Of a stretch of DNA of 64,000 nucleotides, positions 27,673 through 37,414 are shown piece after piece (the stretch's first letter is position 1; the number at the start of each line of letters is the position of its first letter). This DNA is from an uncultured Treponema sp. GTDB taxonomy: Bacteria > Spirochaetota > Spirochaetia > Treponematales > Treponemataceae. A program made the translations under genes and the position numbers. The notes under the pieces are model-generated. The model was not told the DNA's origin. It was given only the letters and a program-made list of their open reading frames with translations, and did not search any database. The stretch covers positions 101,650 to 165,649 of the forward strand of contig CAMVDX010000005.1 of assembly GCA_947166355.1 (NCBI GenBank), read 5' to 3'.

Positions 27673-27793
27673 CTTATCCAGTCAAGCTGGATAATGCCAA
27701 AGCCGAGGCACACCCTGGCAGACAGGTCAAGCCCCGTGTCATTCTCTGACCGAGTTTGCTTCGCAAACGGCACAGTCCTGAACGGGGAATCTT

Positions 27794-28534
27794 TTATACT
27801 TTTATCTGACTTAATACCTGGCCGATAGGCTCGTGAATTACAAGAGTGGCCATGCTGTCCTGCGGTGTGCTCGATTTATTCAGAAGAACAAGATTTTCGC
27901 CGTGGAAATAATCAATCAAGCCTGCGGCAGGGTAAACTGTAAGTGAAGTACCGCCAATTATAAGTGTGTCTGCTGCTTTAATGGCTTTTACGGCTCCTTC
28001 AATAACGCTCTGGTCAAGGCCTTCTTCATACAAAACTACATCCGGTTTGACGAGACCTCCGCACTTAGAACAGTGAGGAAGCTTATCAGGAGCGTTTTCA
28101 CTTTCGATAATGATTTTTTCATCATAAAAGGCATGACAATCAAGACAGTAATTGCGAAGAGTGCTTCCGTGGAGCTCAAAAACATTTTTGCTTCCGGCCA
28201 GCTGATGTAATCCGTCTATATTCTGAGTTACTACGGCAAGCAGTTTACCGGCTGCTTCAAGCTCGGCAAGCTTAAAATGCGCCGCATTCGGTTTAATTCC
28301 CTGTGGCAACAGCTTTGCACGGTAAAATCTGTAAAATTCGGCTGTGTTCTGGTAAAAAAATGTGCGGCTTATAATCTGTTCAGGTGGATACTTCCATTGC
28401 TGATTGTACAGACCATCAACACTGCGAAAATCAGGAATGCCGGATTCTGTAGAAACTCCAGCTCCTCCAAAAAATACAATTTTTTTGCTTTTATCGATAA
28501 TCTGTTGTAAAATAGCAATATCAGTTGTACCCAT
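27794..28534 (-). CDS. NAD-dependent protein deacetylase, SIR2 family
   Basis: GAGVSTESGIPDFRS, TQNIDGLHQLAG, two CxxC pairs, GTSLTVYPAAGL. Confidence 0.95.
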   Translation of the reverse strand: MGTTDIAILQQIIDKSKKIVFFGGAGVSTESGIPDFRSVDGLYNQQWKYPPEQIISRTFFYQNTAEFYRFYRAKLLPQGIKPNAAHFKLAELEAAGKLLAVVTQNIDGLHQLAGSKNVFELHGSTLRNYCLDCHAFYDEKIIIESENAPDKLPHCSKCGGLVKPDVVLYEEGLDQSVIEGAVKAIKAADTLIIGGTSLTVYPAAGLIDYFHGENLVLLNKSSTPQDSMATLVIHEPIGQVLSQIKV

Positions 28535-28667
28535 CTTTTGTTCTCCTTAATAGAAAGTATAGTCATTATTATAACTCAAAATTTATTAATGAAACAGAGT
28601 TAACCAGCCGATAATATTGTGAGAGAATTTATTTTCAGATTTTTTTTTCCGAAAAATGAGGTAAAGG

Positions 28668-31600
28668 ATGAAAAATATGAAAAAAAGTATATTTTGTTTT
28701 ATTCTCGGAGCGATAATGCTCATTTCAGCTTCTGCGCATGGAAAAGGAGACATTGAAGAAATCAGTGTTGAAAACATGAATAGCTGGCAGGAGCAGTTTG
28801 ATTTAGATGTTCGCAAGCCTGGAAAATATAATATTTTGATTACAGCCAGGGACCTTGGTGGAAATACACATATTGAGGGACCTCATAATCTTTATCTTGA
28901 TCCGAAATCAGATCTTCCAATCTGTGGTATTACAAACCCTTATCCGAATATGCGCGTAGTAGGAAACCTTAATATTGTAGGTACCTGTGTTGATGATGAT
29001 GGAGTTTCCAGAGTTGAGCTTATTCTTGATGAAGGTAAGGAAACAGAAAGACGTGTAGATGCAGAAGGAAAGGAATTCTGGTCTTATTATCTTGATACAA
29101 ATGACCTTGAAGAAGGCGATCATACAATTAAAGTTATTGGATATGATATTAATGATGAGCCAAGGGTAAGCACTCCGTATACTCTTACCTGGCAGCTCGA
29201 CCGTAAACAGCCTGTAACTGAAATTCAAGACAAGTCAATGGGACTTCTTGTTTCTGGAACTGTAAAATTTGATGGAGTTGTAACAGACGGTAACGGAATT
29301 AAGGAATTGTATTATTCTGTAGATAACGGCGAAAACTTTATTCCAGTTAAATTCGGCGGAGACAAAAATAAAGTTCTCTGTGATTTTACAGTTTCTGTAG
29401 ATACAAAGAAATTTGAAGATGGACCGGCAGTTTTGTGGTTTAAGGCAATTGATAAGGCTGGATCTGTCGGAATGTATTCGTTCCTTTATTTTATTGATAA
29501 TACAAAGCCTGATGTTGCCATTGTTTATCCTGAAGAAGAACAGGTAATGGACGGTATTTTTACGGTTGCCGGTTATGCAAAGGATACTATTGGTGTGACA
29601 GAGCTCTCATGGAACTTTGGCGACCAGTCAGGTGTGTTTGACCTGGTTCCTGGTAACCCTTACTGGGCAGTAAATGTAAATACTCTCGGTCAGAAAGATA
29701 AATCAGGAAAGTTTACAATTCACGCAAAAGATCGTGCAGGAAATATTGTAGATGTTACAAAGGTAATTCCTCTTAATCAGGATAATAATAAGCCGGTTGT
29801 TACAGTTTCTGAGCCGATAAACGGGCAGAACTTTAGCGATTCAGATACACTTTTTGTGCGCGGTATTGCAAATGATCCGGATGGAATTAAAGAAGTTCGC
29901 ATTCAGCTTGATTCTAACGAGCCGATTATTCAGGAAACAAAGGGTGTTTTCTATTATCAGCTTTGTACAGCCGCAGAGCTTACGACAGGAAATCACAAAG
30001 TAACGGTAACTCCTGTTGATGTAAATGATATTGCGGGAAATCCAGTTGTAATCAATATTGGTTCGCGCGGAATTGCACCAACCTTTGCAGAAGCTCAGCT
30101 TGTCAGCGGTAAAGAGACAGAAGAAATTCATAACGGCATGGAAATTCATCCGGAAGCTGGAAAGACAATTTCTTTGGGAATTAATTCGGGTGTAGGTCTT
30201 GCAAAAGTAAGTTCTGAACTCAAATGGGGTAACGATGGTTTAAGTGAAACTGTCGTTGAACTGAAAAATCCATCTGCCTATACTTTTACTCTCCCAGTTC
30301 TCCCAGACAGTCCTAAGGGAGTTATGACTCTCCGAGTTCAGGCAGAAGATATACTTGGACGCACTTCAGATTATAAACTTCTCTATTATGTAACAAATAC
30401 TTCTGTAGTTAAAGCTGAAGAGCCGGTAATTGTTTTTGATGACAGTACAGTTGCAGAAGATGGTTCAATTATAAGTGATTATAACTTCCCGGTTTCAGGT
30501 TATCTGATTGGGGCTACTGCTGCATCTGTAGAGCTTGTTCCGGCAACTAAATTTGCAAAGGTTGAGCTGGAAGGAAATCAGATAAAGCTTATTCCTCAGG
30601 AAGGTGAAATTGGAAGCTCTGAACCTGTAATTGTAAGAATTAAGACAGATAAGGGTAAGATTGTTGATTCGAGGGAACTCCGCTTCCGTGCAGATACTGC
30701 TCTTCCAGAAATAACTATAAATGATTATCAGGAAAATACAGCATTATTTGGACTTATAACTCCTTTAAATATTTCAGGTACGGTTACCTGCGAAACTGGA
30801 GTCGGCGGATTAAAATATCGGGTTATGTCTGCAAAGGTAGACATTCAGAAAGGTATTATTGCTTCTGTTGAGCAGCCTGTTGCAACTGAGGATTTTATTG
30901 AGCTTGCAGTAGAAAAAGACGGTTCATTTAAGTTTGATTTTGATGCAAATGATTACGGCTATGGTGTACATATTGTAGAACTCATTGCAGAAAGCGCTGG
31001 CGGAAATCAAGTTGCCAAGGCCTTTGCCGTTAAAAATATTCCTGATGTAGAAGAACAGGCTGCAAAAATGCCGGTTCCTAAAGCTCCTGCCGTTTACTGG
31101 GCAGACGGTTTTGATGTTTATGCTATGGCCGTTTATCAGGGAGAAATGACAAATGATTATCAGTCTTTCTATCGTGCAGACATGATAGAAGGAAATAACG
31201 CGCTTGGATTTGCTTCTTCAACGATTGAGAATAAGCTTATTGCTGCAAAATACACTGCTGTAAAAAAGCCGTCGCTTTCAGCACATTTTGTACAGATTAA
31301 TGGAAATGAATATTTAAGCGGTATGCCGGTGGAACTCGGTTATGCAGCAAAAGAAGGCGCTGTTATTACTATGTATATTGATACCGGCGCGGCAGTTAAT
31401 TCCGTAAACTATGAAATTACCGGTGATGAGGTTGCAGGTGGTCAGGTAAGTGTTAAGGGGGCAGCAAAGCTTACAAAGCCAACACCTGAAGAACCTATGC
31501 GCTGGATTGCAGAAATCCCTGTTGCAAATCTGCCGTCACGTGTAAATAAAATCAGTGCAACAATTAAGGCCGGTGCGCTTGAACAGACAGTTACCGGTTC

Positions 31601-34600
31601 GTTTACAGTAATCCGTACTCCAGATGAAGCGAACATAAACGATGCAGAAAACGTTTATCCTATGGCTGCGGCAGATACTGCTTACGATGAAATTGATAAT
31701 AATTATGTTTTGAGTAATGGTTCAAAATTCTTCTTCTATGCAAATTATAATGCGCCGCTTCATGTAGAATTAGTTTCTGCAACTCCAGGGCTTACAGTAG
31801 AAGCCGATGGAAATCTTATTACTCTTTCTGCTGAAAAGGATGGAAGCTACAAAAATGTTGTTGTAAAGGTTACAGACCGTTTTGGTGATGTACATAATTC
31901 AGCTCCGTTTAATTTTATTGCGAATACAAGTAATCCAGAGCTTAATCTTGAAACTCCTGCTTTGTTCCAGTGGGTCGGAAATGTATTTAAGCTTTCGGGA
32001 ACGGCTGCACATCCGCTTGGAATCAGAAGTGTTGAATACTCGCTTGATAATGGTGAAACCTGGGCAGAGTTTGATCTTTCAAAGAATACAAACCGCATTG
32101 GTGTTACTTTTAGTAAAGACATCGATATTACAGATATGCCGGATGGTCTTGTCAGAATTAACCTGCGTGCCCGTGATACTTCCGGTCACGAAACTTATGT
32201 ACTCAGTTCTGCTTACAAAGACGTTACTCCACCAGAGGTTAATGTAATTGAGCCTCTTATTGTAGATGTTGTAAATGGTCAGAACCTCATAGTATTTGAA
32301 GTAAAGGATAATGGACTGCTGGCTAAGGCAGAATATATTGCTCCACCAGAAAAGGGTAAGGAGCAGGCTCGTAAAGATATTGAACTTAATCCTCTTATTT
32401 ATACTTATGTTGGTACAGAAGAGTATCCTATAAACGATGCAATGTCATTTGTGTTTACAGATGATGCCGGCAATTCAACTCCAATTGAAGCATGGGCATT
32501 CAGTATTGATAATGAATCTGACTTGCCGCGTGCAGAAATTCATGTGCCGGAAGACATGCAGGTAATTACCCGCGACTTTACAATTTCGGGCGTTGTTTAT
32601 GATGATGATGGCGAATCTACAATCTTCTATAAGATTGACGACGGAGAATATAAACAGGTTTCTTCGAATGAAGTCTTCAAGCTGTTTGATCCTGAGGCGG
32701 AGTACAAGTCAAATACAAGCTTCTCAATTGATGTACCGCTCGACACAATGACTGATAACGAGCACACAGTAACTGTTTATGCAGTGGATGTAAACGGCGT
32801 TAAAGGGCCAGAAGTATCGCGAACATACCGCATTTCTCTGGAAGAGCCGAAGGGTGCTGTAGAAAAGCCTACAATTGATACCTCTGTTCGTAATATGGTT
32901 ACAATTTCCGGATGGGCAAGCGATAAGAACGGTATTGGAAACGTTAAGGTTTCGCTTGATAACGGAAACAGTTATAACGAAGCTGTTGGTACAGAAGAAT
33001 GGAGCTATACTTTTGATTCCCGCGCTATTCCTGGCGGAACTCAGGTTGTGTTCCTTAAGGTAACAGATAATTACGGAATTCAGGGTCTTTATTCAAGCCT
33101 TATTAATATTGATAACGATGCTCCGGTTTTGAACCTTGAGCTTCCGCTTGATGATTCTACTACAACAGGTGTTCTGTTCTTCTCTGGTTATACTTATGAT
33201 AATGTTGAGGTAACAGACCTGTACCTTACAATCAGAAACCTTGAAAAGGGAAATAAGCCTGATGTGCGCAATATGAAGATTGACCGAATTATCGGTGAAG
33301 TAATTGATATGCGTGACCTTGAAGATGGCTTCTATAACGTAGAGCTTACCGGAAAAGATAAAGCCGGAAATTCTACAAATGTCAGCCGCAATATTCACCT
33401 TGAAAAGAATATTGCTCCGGCTACGGTAGACATTCTTTATCCACTTGAGGGTGAACATAAGAACGGTGTATTTACGGTCTACGGACAGGCTTCATCAGAA
33501 ACTGAAATTACACTTTTGAATCTGTATATTGATGATAAGTTTATTGCAGAAACAACTCTGACAAGCTCTGGCTTCTTTAAGTTTGATCTTGGCCCGGATA
33601 TGATAGAAGAGGGTGTTCATACATATCATGTTGATTCTGTTCTATCAACTGGCAAAACCGTAAGCTCACGTAATCAGACTATAACCTATAGCCCTACAGG
33701 ACCATGGGTAACAATTGATAACTTTACTTACGGTGATTTTGCAACGAACCGTCCTTATATTCGAGGTCAGGCAGGTTACTCTATCAGTGAAGATGAGCTT
33801 TTGTTCTCAAAGACCAAGGAAGCAACAGCAGAGCAGAAGGCTATTACAGCTGCTAAGTCGGTTGCAAAAATAGAACTTAGCTTTGATAACGGAAAAACAT
33901 TCACCGAGCTCTCAAAAAATGAAAAGTGGATGTATCGAATAGAGAATCAGGATATTGCAGAAGGTTACCATTTCTTCCTTGTTCGTGCCACAATGAAAAA
34001 CGGTGAAACTGCAATTACACGAACAATAATTCAGATTGATAATACGGCTCCTTCAATCAAGCTTATAGCTCCTACAAACGGAGGTCGTTATAATCAGTTG
34101 CTCAATGCTTCCGGTCTTTCAAATGATGATGTACAGCTTGAAGATGTAACGGTTGCACTGCGAAAAGGTGATAAGGCTTCTTATGAAGTTCCATCTTTCA
34201 TTCAGGGCTTGTATGTAGACTTCCGCTTCTGGGGTGCTACACTGTTCTCTGTAGGTGCTGGTCTTACCTTCTTTGATGATGTAGTAAAACTTCAGTTCTC
34301 TTACGGACAGTTTACACAGCAGCAGCGTGATGCGGTTTCAAATATCTTTAAGCTTGAGCTTACAGATTTGCGATATGGTGGAAATGTCTTCTCTGGAAAG
34401 CTTCTTGCAAATGTTGCATCTCTGCCGTTCAGTTACTTCCTTGGTCACGACTGGGACTGGCTTTACGCACAGTTTGCGGTAGGTGCTGAATTTGCTATGT
34501 TTACACAGACTAACAGTGGTAAAGCACAGATTCTTTCTTCTGTAGTCGGACAGATTGAATTCCCTAAGGTTAAGCTTCAGAATGTAAAAGCTTTCAGTAC

Positions 34601-34715
34601 TTTCTCTCTTTATACAGAAGGTTCACTGTGGTTTATTCCAACTGATGTTTCTGGTAATAATATCCGAAGCCTTGTGCCACAGGTTTCTATCGGCTTCAGA
34701 ACTAATATATTCTAA
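28668..34715 (+). CDS. giant Ig-like-repeat surface protein with barrel-like C-terminal domain (2015 aa)
   Basis: About 12 repeats of the form DNTKPDVAIVYP...GYAKD..GV.EL; beta-strand-rich tail ending SIGFRTNIF. Confidence 0.75.
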   Translation: MKNMKKSIFCFILGAIMLISASAHGKGDIEEISVENMNSWQEQFDLDVRKPGKYNILITARDLGGNTHIEGPHNLYLDPKSDLPICGITNPYPNMRVVGNLNIVGTCVDDDGVSRVELILDEGKETERRVDAEGKEFWSYYLDTNDLEEGDHTIKVIGYDINDEPRVSTPYTLTWQLDRKQPVTEIQDKSMGLLVSGTVKFDGVVTDGNGIKELYYSVDNGENFIPVKFGGDKNKVLCDFTVSVDTKKFEDGPAVLWFKAIDKAGSVGMYSFLYFIDNTKPDVAIVYPEEEQVMDGIFTVAGYAKDTIGVTELSWNFGDQSGVFDLVPGNPYWAVNVNTLGQKDKSGKFTIHAKDRAGNIVDVTKVIPLNQDNNKPVVTVSEPINGQNFSDSDTLFVRGIANDPDGIKEVRIQLDSNEPIIQETKGVFYYQLCTAAELTTGNHKVTVTPVDVNDIAGNPVVINIGSRGIAPTFAEAQLVSGKETEEIHNGMEIHPEAGKTISLGINSGVGLAKVSSELKWGNDGLSETVVELKNPSAYTFTLPVLPDSPKGVMTLRVQAEDILGRTSDYKLLYYVTNTSVVKAEEPVIVFDDSTVAEDGSIISDYNFPVSGYLIGATAASVELVPATKFAKVELEGNQIKLIPQEGEIGSSEPVIVRIKTDKGKIVDSRELRFRADTALPEITINDYQENTALFGLITPLNISGTVTCETGVGGLKYRVMSAKVDIQKGIIASVEQPVATEDFIELAVEKDGSFKFDFDANDYGYGVHIVELIAESAGGNQVAKAFAVKNIPDVEEQAAKMPVPKAPAVYWADGFDVYAMAVYQGEMTNDYQSFYRADMIEGNNALGFASSTIENKLIAAKYTAVKKPSLSAHFVQINGNEYLSGMPVELGYAAKEGAVITMYIDTGAAVNSVNYEITGDEVAGGQVSVKGAAKLTKPTPEEPMRWIAEIPVANLPSRVNKISATIKAGALEQTVTGSFTVIRTPDEANINDAENVYPMAAADTAYDEIDNNYVLSNGSKFFFYANYNAPLHVELVSATPGLTVEADGNLITLSAEKDGSYKNVVVKVTDRFGDVHNSAPFNFIANTSNPELNLETPALFQWVGNVFKLSGTAAHPLGIRSVEYSLDNGETWAEFDLSKNTNRIGVTFSKDIDITDMPDGLVRINLRARDTSGHETYVLSSAYKDVTPPEVNVIEPLIVDVVNGQNLIVFEVKDNGLLAKAEYIAPPEKGKEQARKDIELNPLIYTYVGTEEYPINDAMSFVFTDDAGNSTPIEAWAFSIDNESDLPRAEIHVPEDMQVITRDFTISGVVYDDDGESTIFYKIDDGEYKQVSSNEVFKLFDPEAEYKSNTSFSIDVPLDTMTDNEHTVTVYAVDVNGVKGPEVSRTYRISLEEPKGAVEKPTIDTSVRNMVTISGWASDKNGIGNVKVSLDNGNSYNEAVGTEEWSYTFDSRAIPGGTQVVFLKVTDNYGIQGLYSSLINIDNDAPVLNLELPLDDSTTTGVLFFSGYTYDNVEVTDLYLTIRNLEKGNKPDVRNMKIDRIIGEVIDMRDLEDGFYNVELTGKDKAGNSTNVSRNIHLEKNIAPATVDILYPLEGEHKNGVFTVYGQASSETEITLLNLYIDDKFIAETTLTSSGFFKFDLGPDMIEEGVHTYHVDSVLSTGKTVSSRNQTITYSPTGPWVTIDNFTYGDFATNRPYIRGQAGYSISEDELLFSKTKEATAEQKAITAAKSVAKIELSFDNGKTFTELSKNEKWMYRIENQDIAEGYHFFLVRATMKNGETAITRTIIQIDNTAPSIKLIAPTNGGRYNQLLNASGLSNDDVQLEDVTVALRKGDKASYEVPSFIQGLYVDFRFWGATLFSVGAGLTFFDDVVKLQFSYGQFTQQQRDAVSNIFKLELTDLRYGGNVFSGKLLANVASLPFSYFLGHDWDWLYAQFAVGAEFAMFTQTNSGKAQILSSVVGQIEFPKVKLQNVKAFSTFSLYTEGSLWFIPTDVSGNNIRSLVPQVSIGFRTNIF

Positions 34716-34726
34716 AAGGAGTGAAG

Positions 34727-35851
34727 ATGTTTGTAAAAAAGATGAAAAAAATACTAACAGTGCTCCTGATGCTTTTTATTTCTTCCAGTGTTTTTGCGAT
34801 TGAAGAATATGTAAGTGAGATTTATAAGCAGATAGATACCTGTTTTACTGCAAAGGATGAAAAGCAGTTAAATAAACTTCTTTCGGCTAATACAACAGAT
34901 AAATATTATTATCTGATGGAAAATTACACGCAAAAAAAAATCAGACGCCTGATTGTAAATAACGAATATGATTTTGCTATGGAAGCTACTCTTGTTGTCA
35001 TTGAAAATAATCTTGATAACGAAGAAGCCGTAGAATTGTATTCGCTTATTTCAGATGCTTATGAAATTCAGCAAAAGCATGAGGCTGAACTTGAACGTCA
35101 GCGTGAGTTGGAAGAAGCTCGTCTTCAGCTGGAAAAAGAAAAACAGCGTGGTACTGTAGAAAAAGAGTATGTTGCAGCTACAAAGACCTCCAGCGGTTCG
35201 GTTTATGTTTCAGGTAAAGAAACAAAGCTTACAAGCACAAACTGGAAGGTTGCGTTTGGTCTGGCAGATATGGCGCATCTTCTTGATACTGCCTCAAGTA
35301 TAAGTACATTCCATTATGGTGTATCAGCTGATTTCAGATATGAATACACAATGGAAAATAAAACTGTAATGGGAGCAGATGCTTTTGCAGGTGTTCAGTT
35401 CCTTGGAATTGCAAAGGAAGATAAGCTTGTTCCTTTACTTGGTGATTTTGATTTGGCATTTAAGGCGGCTTTTCCTCAGATATCTAAAAACCTATTTATT
35501 AGAGCAGGATTTGATGCTATAATAGCAGGTAAATCTAATAAGGCTTCTGCAACAGAAGGTGTTGTAGGTGGCTTATATTCTCCTTATCTTGGAGTGAAGT
35601 TAGAACGTATTCCTCTTGGAACTATGAAGTTAGATTTTGGAGCAGAATGGCTTGCAGGACACTTATTTAATAAAGATGTAAAGGTTGCAGCGGGCGGCTC
35701 TTTAAATGTAGAATTCCCGTTTGCAGAACTGGAGAAGGTAAAACTTAATCTGAACCTTGGAATTAGGGACAGATTCTTCATGAAAAATTCTGGTATGGAA
35801 AACCGTGCTAGTATAATACTTGCAATTGGAGTGGAAAATGTTGTTAGGTAA
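34727..35851 (+). CDS. secreted hypothetical protein with coiled coil and barrel-like C-terminus
   Basis: Signal peptide, EL/R-rich helix, beta-rich tail; co-directional with neighbours. Confidence 0.55.
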   Translation: MFVKKMKKILTVLLMLFISSSVFAIEEYVSEIYKQIDTCFTAKDEKQLNKLLSANTTDKYYYLMENYTQKKIRRLIVNNEYDFAMEATLVVIENNLDNEEAVELYSLISDAYEIQQKHEAELERQRELEEARLQLEKEKQRGTVEKEYVAATKTSSGSVYVSGKETKLTSTNWKVAFGLADMAHLLDTASSISTFHYGVSADFRYEYTMENKTVMGADAFAGVQFLGIAKEDKLVPLLGDFDLAFKAAFPQISKNLFIRAGFDAIIAGKSNKASATEGVVGGLYSPYLGVKLERIPLGTMKLDFGAEWLAGHLFNKDVKVAAGGSLNVEFPFAELEKVKLNLNLGIRDRFFMKNSGMENRASIILAIGVENVVR

Positions 35852-37307
35852 GATTAAAAAAATTATTTCAGCTTTATTTATTGTGTGCTTCATGGCAACT
35901 GCTTTTGCAGCAACAACAGATCTTACACAGCGCTTTTTGGACAAAGCAAATGAAGCTTATGAAGATGGAAACATTGAAGATGCGTACAAGTATGTGAATC
36001 AGGCATTAGCCGTTGCAAAGGACGAAGATTCTCAGGCAAATGTCCTTATTTTTGCTCAGTCGGTATATAAGATAAAACTGCAGGAGCTTCAGAAAAAGTA
36101 TGATGATATGGCACTTATCGATATTAAGATGAATCTCGAAAAGTATCCAAATATCGAAAATACTACCATCAAAAAGCTTGTAAAGCAGATAGAACAGGAT
36201 CAGGAAAATAAAGAAAAGGCAGCTCAGAAAGCAGAAACTGCCGCTCAGCGCAAGGTTGAACAGGAACGCTTTGAAGCCCAGCAGGAGTCTATGGATGCTC
36301 AGGCAAAGGCTATGAAAGAGCAGGCAGAAGCAATGCAGAAGCAGGCTGAGGCTACAAAGCAGGGACAGGAAGATTTTAAGAATGCCCTTGAATCCGGCCT
36401 TAAAGATATGGGGGCAACCTTTACAGATGCTTTCTCTGAATCTGCAAAAGAAACAAAGAAATCTACCCGTGTAATTGCTTTTTCAATCATTGCAATTGCA
36501 GTAATTATTGTTTTGCTTGTTCTTTTGATTATGGTGATTATCAGAAAGGCTGCAAAAGCAAATCTTGTTCAGCAGGAACAGTATGCACAGGCCTTTAAGC
36601 TTCTTGCTGCAAATCAGAGTCAGACAAACCGCCTTATGCTTGGTGGAATTACAGATTTGTATGGCGGAAACCCTACAATGAGACTTGCCGGAGCTTCTAC
36701 CTGGGCACCGGCTCAGGCTTTGCCGGATGTTACCTTCTCAGAAGAGGATGAAGAAGAGCTTAAGCAGCTTGCCGTAAAATGTGAAGAAATCGGTCAGCAG
36801 ATTGACTATGCTACAGGCCGTAAGAATAACTCTAAAAATGTTAGTGAACTTGTTTATAAGCTTTCTATGCAGCTTGGACTTCCGCAGGGAATGGCTATGC
36901 TCAACTTCTGTGCGGCAATGATTTATGATGCAGGCTTCCTTGCAATTGACCCGGATTTACTTTCTGCAACTCAGCTTACAGAAGAAGAAAAACAGGCAAT
37001 GAAAGAGCATGTTAATCTTGCAGAAAAGCATCTTGAATTTGTTCCAAAGAAATACTGGAGTGTATTTGAAGATGCCGCTATGAAGCATCATGAAAACATT
37101 GATGGAACCGGTTATCCGAACGGACTTAAAGGAGACGAAATTCCACAGATTGCACGCCTTATCCGCGTAGCAGAAAGTTATGTCTCACTTTCAAGTAAGC
37201 GCTCATATCGAGGTGCTATGGATAAGGAAACTGCGGTAAATACACTTAAAGAGCAGCCTGGCATTTACGATACAGAAGTTGTAGAGGCTCTGGATAAGAT
37301 TGTGTAA
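35838..37307 (+). CDS. membrane-anchored degenerate HD-GYP-domain protein
   Basis: Signal/TM, coiled coil, second TM (IAFSIIAIAVIIVLLVLLIMVII), C-terminal HHENIDGTGYPNGLKGDEIP. Confidence 0.75.
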   Translation: MLLGKIKKIISALFIVCFMATAFAATTDLTQRFLDKANEAYEDGNIEDAYKYVNQALAVAKDEDSQANVLIFAQSVYKIKLQELQKKYDDMALIDIKMNLEKYPNIENTTIKKLVKQIEQDQENKEKAAQKAETAAQRKVEQERFEAQQESMDAQAKAMKEQAEAMQKQAEATKQGQEDFKNALESGLKDMGATFTDAFSESAKETKKSTRVIAFSIIAIAVIIVLLVLLIMVIIRKAAKANLVQQEQYAQAFKLLAANQSQTNRLMLGGITDLYGGNPTMRLAGASTWAPAQALPDVTFSEEDEEELKQLAVKCEEIGQQIDYATGRKNNSKNVSELVYKLSMQLGLPQGMAMLNFCAAMIYDAGFLAIDPDLLSATQLTEEEKQAMKEHVNLAEKHLEFVPKKYWSVFEDAAMKHHENIDGTGYPNGLKGDEIPQIARLIRVAESYVSLSSKRSYRGAMDKETAVNTLKEQPGIYDTEVVEALDKIV

Positions 37308-37331
37308 TGGTTAATCTTAATACGGATTTTT

Positions 37332-37358
37332 AAAAAAAGCGCGTGAAGCGCTTTTTTT
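37332..37358 (+). terminator. intrinsic terminator
   Basis: aaaaaaagcgcgtgaagcgcttttttt after the HD-GYP-like gene. Confidence 0.85.
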
Positions 37359-37414
37359 ATTTACCGTATATTGGTTGATTAAATATTTACACAATAAATG
37401 CCGATAAAGAGAGT

